From: Ancylobacter novellus
GTDB taxonomy: Bacteria; Pseudomonadota; Alphaproteobacteria; Rhizobiales; Xanthobacteraceae
DNA: 29,142 nucleotides
Assembly: GCA_003241485.1 (NCBI GenBank)
Contig: QFQD01000082.1
Location: 1 to 29,142, forward strand
Direction of reading: 5' to 3'
The notes under the pieces are model-generated. The model made no database searches and had not been told where the DNA came from. It saw only the letters and a program-made list of their open reading frames with translations. Made by a program: the position numbers and the translations under genes. This document shows positions 15,538-23,110 of this stretch, in pieces; position 1 is the first letter of the stretch, and each line of letters begins with the position of its first letter.

Positions 15538-15560
15538 GCGGCCCGGCAATGCCGGGTCGC
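15538..15560. terminator. Hairpin between convergent rlpA-like and MerR-type genes
   Basis: GCGGCCCGGC and GCCGGGTCGC pair over 10 bp (one G-U) with an AAT loop. It lies midway in the 59-nt gap between convergent stops and is a likely bidirectional terminator, though neither side has a U-tract (plus side CCCTCCCCCTCTC). Confidence 0.5.
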
Positions 15561-15581
15561 CCCTCCCCCTCTCAGCGCGGC

Positions 15582-16571
15582 CTATTCGCGCGCCGCATCA
15601 AGAAGGCGCCGACACTCCTGCAACTCATAAAGCGTCGCCTGCAGCCGCTGTATGTCGGTCGGCGACAAGGGCTGAACGCGCGCAGGCGCAGGCTCCGGGA
15701 CGCGGGCTAGCGGCTCTTCGACAGGACGCAGCACGGCGGGCCGGGGGGGCGGTGGGACCTCGGGAGGTAGCTCTGCCTGCGGTTCCGGTACGAACTCCTC
15801 CTCATACCGATCATACTCGTCCTCCGGAGCCGGCTCCGGTGCCACGGCGCGGAACGGAAAGTTCGGACGCGGCTCGGCGGGACGGAGTGGCACAGGCGGG
15901 AGTTCAGCGCGCCGAATGTCCGGCGGCGCGATTTCGGGCTCGCGTCGCCGAACGCGCTCGCCGCGCGGCGGCTCGCTTGGCGGCTCCGCGCGCGCGGGGC
16001 GTGACTGCGGCGCGAGATCCGGCAAAAGCGGCAATTCCAGAAAATCAGGTTCGCTGTCGGTCGGGCGACGCAGCTTCGTATTGGGGTTCGCCCGGCGTGC
16101 CGCTGCGGGCTCTTCAGTCGCCTCGCGCTGGCGCGACGGCAAGAGGTTCAGCAGACCGCTAAGCGGGCCCGGGCGCGGTGTAGGCTCGGTTTCCCGGCCA
16201 CGTCCGGGGTGCCCGGAGTCGATTGCGTCACGCGCCGGACGGCGCTCGGCCGGACGGTCGGCCTCGTCGCGCTCGGTCGCGGCGAATTCCTCGGCTTCCA
16301 CGTCGCGCCAGATGGCCTGCACATAGCGCGGCCCCTCTTCCTTGAGGATGCGCTGGACGCCTCGGATCGTATAGCCCTCGGAATAGAGCAGATGCCGAAT
16401 ACCGCGCAGCAGCTCGATATCGTCGGGCCGATAATAGCGTCGCCCGCCGCCACGCTTGAGCGGGCGGATCTGCGGGAACCGCGTCTCCCAGAACCGCAGC
16501 ACATGCTGCGGCAGGTCGAGATCTTCCGCGACCTCACTGATCGTGCGGAAGGCGTCGGGCCCCTTCTCCAC
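15582..16571 (-). CDS. MerR-type DNA-binding protein with long proline-rich C-terminal region
   Basis: The first 80 or so residues form a MerR winged helix: FRTISEVAEDLDLPQHVLRFWE, RGGGRRYYRPDDIELL and YTIRGVQRILKEEG. The remaining 240 residues lack a known ligand-binding domain and are rich in Pro, Glu and Arg (PRREPEIAPPDIRR, EVPPPPRPAVLRPVEEP), probably disordered, until a short terminal helix (SPTDIQRLQATLYELQECRRLLDAA) that could mediate oligomerisation. The start is GTG at 16571 with AGGAG nine bases upstream. It follows ihfA by 23 nt. In Rhizobiales a MerR gene regularly ends this plsX-fabH-ihfA cluster. Target genes and signal are unknown; with no effector domain it may act more as a DNA-structuring partner of IHF than as a ligand sensor (inference). 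Confidence 0.88.
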   Translation of the reverse strand: MEKGPDAFRTISEVAEDLDLPQHVLRFWETRFPQIRPLKRGGGRRYYRPDDIELLRGIRHLLYSEGYTIRGVQRILKEEGPRYVQAIWRDVEAEEFAATERDEADRPAERRPARDAIDSGHPGRGRETEPTPRPGPLSGLLNLLPSRQREATEEPAAARRANPNTKLRRPTDSEPDFLELPLLPDLAPQSRPARAEPPSEPPRGERVRRREPEIAPPDIRRAELPPVPLRPAEPRPNFPFRAVAPEPAPEDEYDRYEEEFVPEPQAELPPEVPPPPRPAVLRPVEEPLARVPEPAPARVQPLSPTDIQRLQATLYELQECRRLLDAARE

Positions 16572-16594
16572 GCTCGGCTACTCCTCGCGACGGC

Positions 16595-16906
16595 TCACGC
16601 CTCGGAGGCGTCCGCGTCGCCGTTGATCTGCTGTTTCAGGATATTGGAAGGCTTGAACACCATCACGCGGCGGGGCGCGATCGGCACTTCCTCGCCGGTC
16701 TTCGGGTTGCGTCCGACGCGCTCGCCCTTCTGGCGCACCAGGAAGGAGCCGAAGGAGGAGAGCTTCACCGTCTCTCCGCGCGCGACGCAGTCGGCAATCT
16801 CCGACAGGACAGTCTCCACCAGCGCAGCCGATTCGGTTCGCGACAGGCCAACACGCTGGTAGACCGCCTCGCAAAGATCCGCACGCGTTATGGTGCGTCC
16901 CGCCAT
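16595..16906 (-). CDS. ihfA: Integration host factor subunit alpha
   Basis: IHF-alpha pairs with IHF-beta to bend DNA sharply at specific sites, aiding transcription, replication and recombination. The 103 residues fit the family. It shows TITRADLCEAVYQRVGLSRTES, then GETVKLSSFGSFLV, the DNA-intercalating arm GRNPKTGEEVPIAPRRVMVFKPS with the key Pro, and a short acidic tail. It is alpha rather than HU because of the RADLCEAVYQ start and the APRRVMVF arm. ATG 16906 has a strong AGGAGG upstream. It lies between fabH (97 nt upstream, with a hairpin in the gap) and the MerR-type gene, and could have its own promoter in that gap. Confidence 0.95.
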   Translation of the reverse strand: MAGRTITRADLCEAVYQRVGLSRTESAALVETVLSEIADCVARGETVKLSSFGSFLVRQKGERVGRNPKTGEEVPIAPRRVMVFKPSNILKQQINGDADASEA

Positions 16907-16955
16907 TGCCCGCCTCCTGCTCTATCGCTTTTTCTGTTTCAAGCCGCAAACCTAG

Positions 16956-16984
16956 GCGCCGTGACGGGCGTTGGTCAACGGCGC
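16956..16984 (-). terminator. Hairpin in the fabH-ihfA gap
   Basis: GCGCCGT and ACGGCGC form a 7-bp stem around a 15-base loop that can itself fold (GTTG-ACC-AAC). On the minus strand CTAGGTTTGCGG follows. It may partly terminate the fabH transcript and separate ihfA expression from lipid genes. Confidence 0.35.
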
Positions 16985-17003
16985 ATCGCGGCAATCGCGC
17001 GCA

Positions 17004-17975
17004 CTACCAGCGGATCAGCGCCGAACCCCAGGTGAAGCCACCGCCCATGGCCTCCAGCAACACCAGATCACCCGTCTTGATCCGTCCGTCCGCTCGCGCG
17101 GCGGCCAGCGCAAGCGGGATCGAGGCGGCGGAGGTGTTGCCGTGGCGATCGACCGTAATCACCACTTTCTCAGGCGCAATGCCGAGCTTGACGGCGCTGG
17201 CGTCGATGATGCGGCGATTGGCCTGGTGCGGCACGAACCAGTCGATCGTCTCGGCGGTTTCGCCGGTCGCCTCAAAAGCGTCCTCGATGACGTCGGTAAT
17301 CATGCCGACCGCATAGCGGAAGACCTCGCGGCCCTCCATGCGCAGATAGCCAACGCTCTTGGTCGAGGACACGCCGCCATCAACATAGAGCTTGTTCTTG
17401 TGGCGTCCGTCCGAGCGCAGATGGGTGGTCAGGATGCCGCGACCGTCCTCGCCGGCTTCGACGGCTTCCAAAACGAGAGCCCCTGCCCCGTCGCCGAACA
17501 GCACGCAGGTGGTGCGGTCGCTCCAGTCGAGAATGCGCGAGAACGTCTCGGCGCCGATGACCAGCGCACGCTTGAACGAGCCGGACTTGAGAAAATTATC
17601 GGCGGTCGCGACAGCGAAGACGAAGCCCGAGCACACCGCCTGAAGATCGAACGCCGCGCCCTGCGTGATGCCAAGCGCCGCCTGCACACTCACCGCCGTC
17701 GCCGGGAAGGTGTTGTCCGGCGTCGAGGTGGCCAGCACGATCAGGTCGATATCGCCCGGCTCAAGTCCGGCATCGGCGAGCGCGGCGCGCGCCGCCTTAA
17801 CCGCGAGATCGGACGTCAATTCGTCATCGCTGGCGATGTGGCGCTCGCGGATGCCGGTCCGCTGGACAATCCACTCGTCCGACGTGTCCACCATCTGTGC
17901 GAGGTCGGCATTGGTCAGGGTACGTGCGGGCAGACAAGAGCCGACGCCGCGCACCACGGAACGGATAGCACTCAC
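17004..17975 (-). CDS. fabH: Beta-ketoacyl-ACP synthase III
   Basis: FabH condenses an acyl-CoA (usually acetyl-CoA) with malonyl-ACP to start fatty acid synthesis. The 323-residue length is typical. The Cys-His-Asn triad is visible: active Cys in FDLQAVCSGFVFAVA (about residue 113), His in WFVPHQANRRII and Asn in DRHGNTSAAS. The N-terminus SAIRSVVRGVGSCLP and the C-terminal GGGFTWGSALIRW are characteristic. The start codon is GTG at 17975; it overlaps the TGA of plsX by four bases (GTGA), so translation is probably coupled to plsX. Downstream neighbours are ihfA and the MerR-type gene. Confidence 0.97.
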   Translation of the reverse strand: MSAIRSVVRGVGSCLPARTLTNADLAQMVDTSDEWIVQRTGIRERHIASDDELTSDLAVKAARAALADAGLEPGDIDLIVLATSTPDNTFPATAVSVQAALGITQGAAFDLQAVCSGFVFAVATADNFLKSGSFKRALVIGAETFSRILDWSDRTTCVLFGDGAGALVLEAVEAGEDGRGILTTHLRSDGRHKNKLYVDGGVSSTKSVGYLRMEGREVFRYAVGMITDVIEDAFEATGETAETIDWFVPHQANRRIIDASAVKLGIAPEKVVITVDRHGNTSAASIPLALAAARADGRIKTGDLVLLEAMGGGFTWGSALIRW

Positions 17976-19051
17976 GATGAAACCTGCATTTCGTCCGTAA
18001 CTGGAACCGCCCCGCCGGCGCGGGCGCCGACTTGGGGACGGTCATTCATGCCCGCCGCGATGCGCGAGAGCAGCTGATAGCGGACCATGTCGTAGCCGAT
18101 ATCGACCGCCGAGGCGAAACCCTCGGCGTCAGTTCCGCCATGGCTTTTGATGACAACGCCGTTGAGGCCGAGGAACACGCCGCCATTCGATTTGCGCGGA
18201 TCGAGCTTCTCACGGAGCGCACGGAAAGCGCCGCGCGCGAAGAGATAACCGATCTTCGCCATCAGGCTGCGCTGGATCGCCGCCTTGAGAAAGTCCGCGA
18301 CCTGCTTGGCGGTGCCTTCGGCGGTCTTGAGGGCGATGTTGCCGGAGAAGCCTTCAGTGACGACTACATCGACCGTGCCGCGGCCAATGTCATCGCCTTC
18401 GACGAAGCCGTGATAGGCGAGGCCGGGGTGGGCCGCCTCGCGCAGCGCCGTCGCGGCGTTCTTCACTTCCTCGACGCCCTTGATCTCCTCGACGCCGACA
18501 TTGAGCAGACCGACGGTCGGCCGCTCGATATCGAAGACGATGCGTGCCATGGCCGCGCCCATGACCGCCATATCCACGAGATGCTGGGCGCTCGCGCCGA
18601 TCGATGCGCCGACATCGAGCACGACGCTTTCGCCGGTCATGGTCGGCCACAGGCAGGCGATCGCCGGGCGATCAATGCCCGCCATCATCCGCAGATTGAC
18701 CTTGGCCATGGCCATCAGCGCACCGGTATTGCCGGCGGAAACCGCGCAATCGGCTTCGCCAAGACGCACGGCGTCAATGGCTCGCCACATGGAGGAAACG
18801 CGACGTCCCCGCCGCAGTGCCTGGCTCGGCTTGTCGTCCATGCGCACCACAACGTCCGTGTGGACGATGCGACTTGCAGCCGCGAGCCGGGGATGGCGGG
18901 CGAGGATCTCCTGGATCCGCGCCTCGTCACCGAACAGAACGTACTGAATATCCGGATGGCGGATAAGCGCGATCTCGGCTCCCGGCAGGATGACGTCCGG
19001 CCCATGGTCGCCGCCCATGACGTCGAGCGCTATGCGGACGTGCGAAGACAT
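17972..19051 (-). CDS. plsX: Phosphate acyltransferase PlsX
   Basis: PlsX makes acyl-phosphate from acyl-ACP and inorganic phosphate; PlsY then uses it to acylate glycerol-3-phosphate, opening phospholipid synthesis. The 359-residue protein begins RIALDVMGGDHGPDVILPGA and contains SAGNTGALMAMA, ACLWPTMTGESVVLDVGAS and VVTEGFSGNIALKTAEG, all diagnostic for PlsX. ATG 19051, weak ribosome site. It overlaps fabH by four bases. Upstream are the DUF177 gene (122 nt away, with an AT-rich palindrome in the gap) and the bc1 chaperone. In many bacteria rpmF stands between DUF177 and plsX; it is absent here, as is usual in alphaproteobacteria. Confidence 0.97.
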   Translation of the reverse strand: MSSHVRIALDVMGGDHGPDVILPGAEIALIRHPDIQYVLFGDEARIQEILARHPRLAAASRIVHTDVVVRMDDKPSQALRRGRRVSSMWRAIDAVRLGEADCAVSAGNTGALMAMAKVNLRMMAGIDRPAIACLWPTMTGESVVLDVGASIGASAQHLVDMAVMGAAMARIVFDIERPTVGLLNVGVEEIKGVEEVKNAATALREAAHPGLAYHGFVEGDDIGRGTVDVVVTEGFSGNIALKTAEGTAKQVADFLKAAIQRSLMAKIGYLFARGAFRALREKLDPRKSNGGVFLGLNGVVIKSHGGTDAEGFASAVDIGYDMVRYQLLSRIAAGMNDRPQVGARAGGAVPVTDEMQVSS

Positions 19052-19149
19052 CTGGCGGTGCGGTCTCTCAGCTCAGGAACGCGGCATAAATCGGGCCGCA
19101 AGGGCGCAGAGGGCATGCCCCAGATACGCGGTGATGACAATAGCGTCGT

Positions 19150-19168
19150 GCATTTTCACCGAAAATGC
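19150..19168. repeat. AT-rich perfect palindrome between DUF177 gene and plsX
   Basis: GCATTTTC-ACC-GAAAATGC is a perfect 8-bp inverted repeat with a three-base spacer, five bases past the DUF177 stop codon. It is not followed by a T-run on the minus strand (ACGACGC), and its arms are AT-rich in GC-rich surroundings, so an operator or an mRNA-processing hairpin is as likely as a terminator. Confidence 0.5.
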
Positions 19169-19173
19169 CTCGG

Positions 19174-19713
19174 CTAGTTCTCGCTCTTTTCGCCATCCTT
19201 GCGCAGTCTGGCAAGACCGGCGAAGGGAGACGCTTCACTGTCGGGCATTTCCTCGACGCCCTTGAACGCCACGCCGGGCTTGCGCGGATAGGGATCGAGA
19301 CCCAACGCAAGGAACTCCGCGACCACGGCGCCGACATCGACCGTGCCATCGATCAGCGGATCGGGCAGATCAAGCTCGCTCACGTCGATCTCGGCGCCGG
19401 GGCGGATCTCGGGCAATTTGGCGTCCGGTACGAAGTGCATCTCGATGTCCTCGGAAACCGGGGAGTCGAAATCTTCCAGCGACACGACGCAGTTCTGCGT
19501 CACCACCGCATCCAGGTGCCCTTCGACACGGACGCTTCCCCCGCTCCCCGGCACCAGCTTGACGGTTGCCGTGAGCGCAGGAATGCCGGGAATGCCGAAA
19601 TCGGCGGCCAGCGCGGCGCGGGCCGCTGCGTCGGGGGCCAGCTTTATGGTTGTACCCGTATCGGGCAGGCTCGCCACCAGAACGGGATGGCTCAGCGACA
19701 GCGCATCACTCAT
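19174..19713 (-). CDS. DUF177 (YceD-like) protein
   Basis: A 179-residue protein of the DUF177/YceD family. Members are found upstream of rpmF-plsX and, in E. coli and plants, have been linked to 23S rRNA accumulation or processing; the biochemical role is not settled. Here the usual central motif appears as GHLDAVVTQNCVVSLEDFDSPV (about residues 84-105), with a single Cys where many homologues have a CxxC-like pair, and the C-terminal half contains DPLIDGTVDVGAVVAEFLALGLDPYPRKPG, the most conserved region. ATG 19713 overlaps the stop of the upstream bc1 chaperone gene by four bases (ATGA), so the two are probably translationally coupled. plsX follows. Confidence 0.88.
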   Translation of the reverse strand: MSDALSLSHPVLVASLPDTGTTIKLAPDAAARAALAADFGIPGIPALTATVKLVPGSGGSVRVEGHLDAVVTQNCVVSLEDFDSPVSEDIEMHFVPDAKLPEIRPGAEIDVSELDLPDPLIDGTVDVGAVVAEFLALGLDPYPRKPGVAFKGVEEMPDSEASPFAGLARLRKDGEKSEN

Positions 19714-20273
19714 GGCGCCACACTCTCCTTGGAGTTCAGTTCTTTCACCGGAGGCAACGGCAGTTCCCCCGCGGCGAATGTCTCAAATCGAACCGCCTTG
19801 AGGGACGAAGCGGCGCTGCGGATATAGGTGGCGAGCCCCCGGGCTTCCACGCCGCGCGCCGTGTCCGAGCCAAAAACGTTGCGCAGGACCGCCTCGTTCA
19901 GTTCGTCCTCATCCGGCGCGGACAGGGCGGCATCATAGCTGCCGGCCCGCCCATAGAACGCCTCGGCGACGCGCTTCATCCGCTTCGGGACGGAAAGGTC
20001 CCCTACCCCCATTTCACGAAGGTTCGCGTCCATATCGGTACAGAAGGCATCGAAGACGCGCTGACCGAGCTGACGCCGGCCCTCATCCTCGTCCTTCAGC
20101 CGGTGAAACAGCAGGAAGGCATGGATGAGGATCATCTCGAAGCGCCCTTCGATCGTGTCGGGCACCTGATAGCTTGTATAGAACTCCGCATCGCGCGACT
20201 GCGCCACGATCGCGCCATAGAGACTCTGAATGGTCTCTCGGTCGTCGTTGCGGCGGAAGAAACGCAGAATCAT
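19710..20273 (-). CDS. Ubiquinol-cytochrome c chaperone (CBP3/UQCC1-like)
   Basis: A 187-residue homologue of mitochondrial CBP3/UQCC1, which helps synthesis and assembly of cytochrome b in the bc1 complex. The family core is plain: ETIQSLYGAIVAQSR, FYTSYQVPDTIEGRFEMILIHAFLLFHRL (residues 34-62), GQRVFDAFCTDMDANLREMGVGD and KRMKRVAEAFYGR. ATG 20273 (MILRFFRRND) is chosen; the frame stays open upstream to 20609 but overlaps the start of the divergent lipoprotein gene and lacks family sequence. It is the first gene of the DUF177-plsX-fabH run, with a four-base overlap to DUF177. It diverges from the BamE-like gene with a 193-nt gap. Confidence 0.92.
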   Translation of the reverse strand: MILRFFRRNDDRETIQSLYGAIVAQSRDAEFYTSYQVPDTIEGRFEMILIHAFLLFHRLKDEDEGRRQLGQRVFDAFCTDMDANLREMGVGDLSVPKRMKRVAEAFYGRAGSYDAALSAPDEDELNEAVLRNVFGSDTARGVEARGLATYIRSAASSLKAVRFETFAAGELPLPPVKELNSKESVAP

Positions 20274-20466
20274 GGCCGACTCCCTGCGTCGTGGCCGCGC
20301 CGTCCGGTAAGGACGCCGTAGAGCTTTGGCATATGGCTGCGGGGTAGCGCGGGCGGCTGCCGCTGGCAACCCCTGCGGCAGGCAGGCGTCAGCGAAAGGT
20401 TGCTGGAGGCCGTTGCCTGTGCTTTCTGCGCGGGAAGCTGCGACCGGCGGTGATGGAGATGAGTGG

Positions 20467-20994
20467 ATGGCATTGACGCGCATATCGCACCGGGTGGCCG
20501 GCGCCCTCAAGCCGGGGCTCGTTGCCGTGTCCCTCGCCGCGCTGGGACTTGGCGCCTGCGCTCCCGGCGACCTCAGCATGCCGGCCTCGTCCATGGGCCT
20601 GGCGCGCACGCCGACGAGTTTCGTGAGCGAACAGCAGCGCGGCTATGTCGCCACCCCCGGCGCGCTTGAGCAGATCCCCGTCGGTTCCAGCCAGGAGCAG
20701 GTTCTGCTGGTGCTCGGCACCCCGTCGACGGTCGCGACCGTGGATGGCGAGGTCTTCTACTACATCTCGCAGAAGGCCAAGAAAGTCATGTTCTTGCGCC
20801 CGGAGATCGTCGATCAGCGGGTGCTGGCGGTGTATTTCGATCCCAAGGACAAGCGGGTCGCGCGCATCGCCGATTATGGCCTGAAAGACGGCAAGGTGTT
20901 CGACTTCGTCTCGCGCACGACGCCGACAGGCGGCGCCGAGCTGTCCATCCTCGGTCAGTTCTTCCAGAACCACACCTTCGCGCCGACACTGTAG
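20467..20994 (+). CDS. bamE: BamE-like (SmpA/OmlA) outer-membrane assembly lipoprotein
   Basis: A 175-residue lipoprotein of the SmpA/OmlA family, which includes BamE, a small subunit of the complex that inserts beta-barrel proteins in the outer membrane. The signal peptide ends in the lipobox LGAC with the acylated Cys at residue 31. The domain shows EQIPVGSSQEQVLLVLGTPSTVA, EVFYYISQKAKKVMFLRPEIVDQRVLAVYFDPKDKRV and the C-terminal GQFFQNHTFAPT, a version typical of Rhizobiales. ATG 20467 is selected by the start of the signal peptide and a GGAG about ten bases upstream. It is followed at once by a strong intrinsic terminator. Divergent from the bc1 chaperone gene. Confidence 0.92.
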   Translation: MALTRISHRVAGALKPGLVAVSLAALGLGACAPGDLSMPASSMGLARTPTSFVSEQQRGYVATPGALEQIPVGSSQEQVLLVLGTPSTVATVDGEVFYYISQKAKKVMFLRPEIVDQRVLAVYFDPKDKRVARIADYGLKDGKVFDFVSRTTPTGGAELSILGQFFQNHTFAPTL

Positions 20995-21017
20995 GCGTAG
21001 ACTATCCAAGGAAGCAG

Positions 21018-21047
21018 AAGAGGCGCCGTGGGCGCCTCTTTTCGTTT
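21018..21047 (+). terminator. Intrinsic terminator of the bamE-like gene
   Basis: A perfect 10-bp stem, AAGAGGCGCC against GGCGCCTCTT, with a GTG loop and TTCGTTT tail lies 23 nt after the bamE stop. It is the clearest Rho-independent terminator in the window. It also abuts the stop of the convergent DadA-like gene and may end that transcript too. Confidence 0.8.
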
Positions 21048-22285
21048 CAGAACCGCGTCGCCGAAAACGGCGCGGGGTCCACGATGGGCGTTTGCCCTTC
21101 CATCATGTCCGCCAGCAGCCGCCCGGTGACCGGGCCCAGCGTGAAGCCGAGATGCTGGTGGCCGATGGCGAGCCAAAGGCCCTTCTGGTTCGGAGCCGGG
21201 CCGATGACCGGCAGCATATCCGGAAATGCCGGGCGACTGCCCATCCAGGGCTCCGGCTCGGTGCGGTCTCCGAGCGGGAAGAGGTCGCGCGCCAATGCCT
21301 CGGTGGCGGCCAGCTGCACGGGCGTCTTGGGCGCGTCGCGACGGGCGAACTCGACGCCTGTGGTCAGGCGAATCCCCCCGAGCATCGGCGTGATGACATA
21401 GCCGCCCTCCTCGTCCAGCACCGGCCGCGAGAGGCCGGCATTGCCCTCCGCGCGGTAATGCATGTGGTAGCCACGCTTGACCTGCAGCGGCAGCCTGACG
21501 CCGAAGGGCCGCAGCACATCCATCGCCCAGGGGCCGAGCGCGACGACCGCCTCCGGAGCCTCGAAGCTGCCTTGCTCGGTAGACACCGACCAGCCGGATC
21601 CAAGCCGGGCCAGCGAAAGCGCGTCGCCGCGCACGAGGTGCCCGCCACTGTTGGCGAAATGGGCGGCGTACGCCTGCGTGACGCCGCCGGGGCTCGACAC
21701 CGAATGAGGATCCGACCACAGCGCCGCGCCGGTGAAGACCGGGCGCAGGAAGGGCTCAAGCGCGAGTGCGTCGTCGACGCTGATCTCGCGTGCCGTGAGC
21801 CCGTATCGGCGCGCAAGCGGAAATTCCTCGCGCTCCTGTGCCAGACCGTCCGCCGTTCGGTAGAGCTTCAGCCAGCCCCCCTCGCGGAAGAAATGCTCGG
21901 CACCGCTGGCGCTAGCGAGCCGCTGATGCTCGGTGATGGTGTGGACCAGCAGCGTGTCCATGATCCGCGCATAGTCGAGAATGCGGGCGGGTGCGGAGGC
22001 CCGCCAGTAGTCGAACAGCCACGGCGCGAGGCGGGGCAGCGCGTTCCAGTGATAATTGGCGCCGGGATTGCGGCCCAGCGCGACATCGAGGAGCGCCTTC
22101 AGGCTACGGGGGAACGCCGTGGGATAGATGGAGGCTCGCTCGACGAGGCCCGCATTGCCGTAGGACGTCTCTTCCCCGGGGCCGCGCCGGTCGACCAGAA
22201 CGACCGAGCGGCCGCGTTCAAGCAGGTTAAGGGCGATCGACGTGCCGACGATGCCGGCACCGAGTACGATCGTGTCGATTTTCAT
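21047..22285 (-). CDS. FAD-dependent D-amino-acid dehydrogenase-like oxidoreductase (DAO/DadA superfamily)
   Basis: A 412-residue flavoprotein of the DAO superfamily. It begins with the dinucleotide-binding fold VLGAGIVGTSIALNLLERGRSVVLVD (residues 7-32) and the DadA-like ETSYGNAGLV segment. Its C-terminal part has PWMGSRPAFPDMLPVIGPAPNQKGLWLAIGHQHLGFTLGPVTGRLLADM, the FAD-closing motif. DadA-type enzymes oxidise D-amino acids to keto acids and pass electrons to the respiratory chain; related enzymes act on hydroxyprolines or opines, so the substrate is open. It lies 60 nt downstream of an amino-acid-binding protein on the same strand, suggesting that the imported compound is its substrate. 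ATG 22285; the ribosome site is weak (AGGA at some distance). No racemase or permease is visible. Confidence 0.88.
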   Translation of the reverse strand: MKIDTIVLGAGIVGTSIALNLLERGRSVVLVDRRGPGEETSYGNAGLVERASIYPTAFPRSLKALLDVALGRNPGANYHWNALPRLAPWLFDYWRASAPARILDYARIMDTLLVHTITEHQRLASASGAEHFFREGGWLKLYRTADGLAQEREEFPLARRYGLTAREISVDDALALEPFLRPVFTGAALWSDPHSVSSPGGVTQAYAAHFANSGGHLVRGDALSLARLGSGWSVSTEQGSFEAPEAVVALGPWAMDVLRPFGVRLPLQVKRGYHMHYRAEGNAGLSRPVLDEEGGYVITPMLGGIRLTTGVEFARRDAPKTPVQLAATEALARDLFPLGDRTEPEPWMGSRPAFPDMLPVIGPAPNQKGLWLAIGHQHLGFTLGPVTGRLLADMMEGQTPIVDPAPFSATRF

Positions 22286-22308
22286 GGAAGAGAACGTCCT
22301 GCCGGCTA

Positions 22309-22336
22309 TGCGGCGCCCCAAGATCGGGACGCCGCA
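22309..22336 (-). terminator. Intercistronic hairpin between binding-protein and oxidoreductase genes
   Basis: TGCGGCG-CCC and GGG-A-CGCCGCA make a 10-bp stem with one bulge, nine bases past the binding-protein stop. Such stems behind binding-protein genes often partly terminate transcription or protect the upstream mRNA, so that the binding protein is made in excess over the next gene. No U-tract follows. Confidence 0.5.
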
Positions 22337-22345
22337 CCGCCAGAC

Positions 22346-23110
22346 TCAGTTGATCGGGAAGGGGAAATATTTGGCGTTGATCTTCTGGTAGGTGCCGTCG
22401 GCCTGGATTTCCTTGATGGCCTTGTTCAGCATCTCGCGCAGCTCGTTGTCTTCCTTGCGCACGGCGATGCCGGTGCCATCCGGATTGACGTCCGCGAGGT
22501 CGGCGCCGACGAACTTGCAGCACTTGCCGGCGTCGGTCTTCTCCAGCCATTCATACAGAACGAACTTGTCGGCCAGAACGGCGTCGAGGCGGCCAGAGGC
22601 GAGGTCGGCATTGGCCTCGTCCTGCGTCGGGTAGAGCTTGATCTCCGAGCCCTTGTACTTGTCTTCGAGATAGGTCGCGCCCGTGGTGGAGGACTGCGCA
22701 CCAATGGTCTTGCCCTTCAGTGCTTCAGGCGTGAAGGCCGTGAGCTTGGTGTCCTTCGGAGCGATGAAGTTTCCGGGAGTGAGGTAGTAAGGAACCGTGA
22801 AGGCCACCTTCTCCTTGCGCTCGTTGGTGATGGACATCGAGGCGACGATCGCGTCGTACTTCTTGGCCAGCAGCGCGGGAATGATGCCGTCCCAATCCTG
22901 CGCGACGAAGGTGCATTCAACCTTCATCTTCTCGCACAGAGCGTTGGCGATATCGATGTCGAAGCCGACGAGCTTGCCGGTGGAATCAACCGAGTTGAAG
23001 GGCGGATAGGCGCCTTCGGTGCCGATTCTTACCTTCTTGATTTCCGCATGGGCGGCGCCGGCCGCGATAGTCATCGCAGCGGCGGCGACCAGAATCTTGA
23101 CGGTTTTCAT
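22346..23110 (-). CDS. Polar amino acid ABC transporter substrate-binding protein
   Basis: A 254-residue periplasmic binding protein of the HisJ/ArgT/OccT type (SBP family 3). Signal peptide about 1-22 (ending AAGAAHA). Family motifs: RIGTEGAYPPFNSVDSTGKLVGFDIDIANALC (residues 28-59), AQDWDGIIPALLAKKYDAIVASMSITNERKEKVAFT (the ligand-contacting Arg region) and VGADLADVNPDGTGIAVRKEDNELREMLN. This set is closest to lysine/arginine/ornithine, histidine or opine binders; ligand choice cannot be read with certainty. ATG 23110 with GGGAAG upstream. No permease or ATPase genes are adjacent, so it either shares a transporter encoded elsewhere or has its partners outside. It precedes the DadA-like gene. 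Confidence 0.93.
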   Translation of the reverse strand: MKTVKILVAAAAMTIAAGAAHAEIKKVRIGTEGAYPPFNSVDSTGKLVGFDIDIANALCEKMKVECTFVAQDWDGIIPALLAKKYDAIVASMSITNERKEKVAFTVPYYLTPGNFIAPKDTKLTAFTPEALKGKTIGAQSSTTGATYLEDKYKGSEIKLYPTQDEANADLASGRLDAVLADKFVLYEWLEKTDAGKCCKFVGADLADVNPDGTGIAVRKEDNELREMLNKAIKEIQADGTYQKINAKYFPFPIN

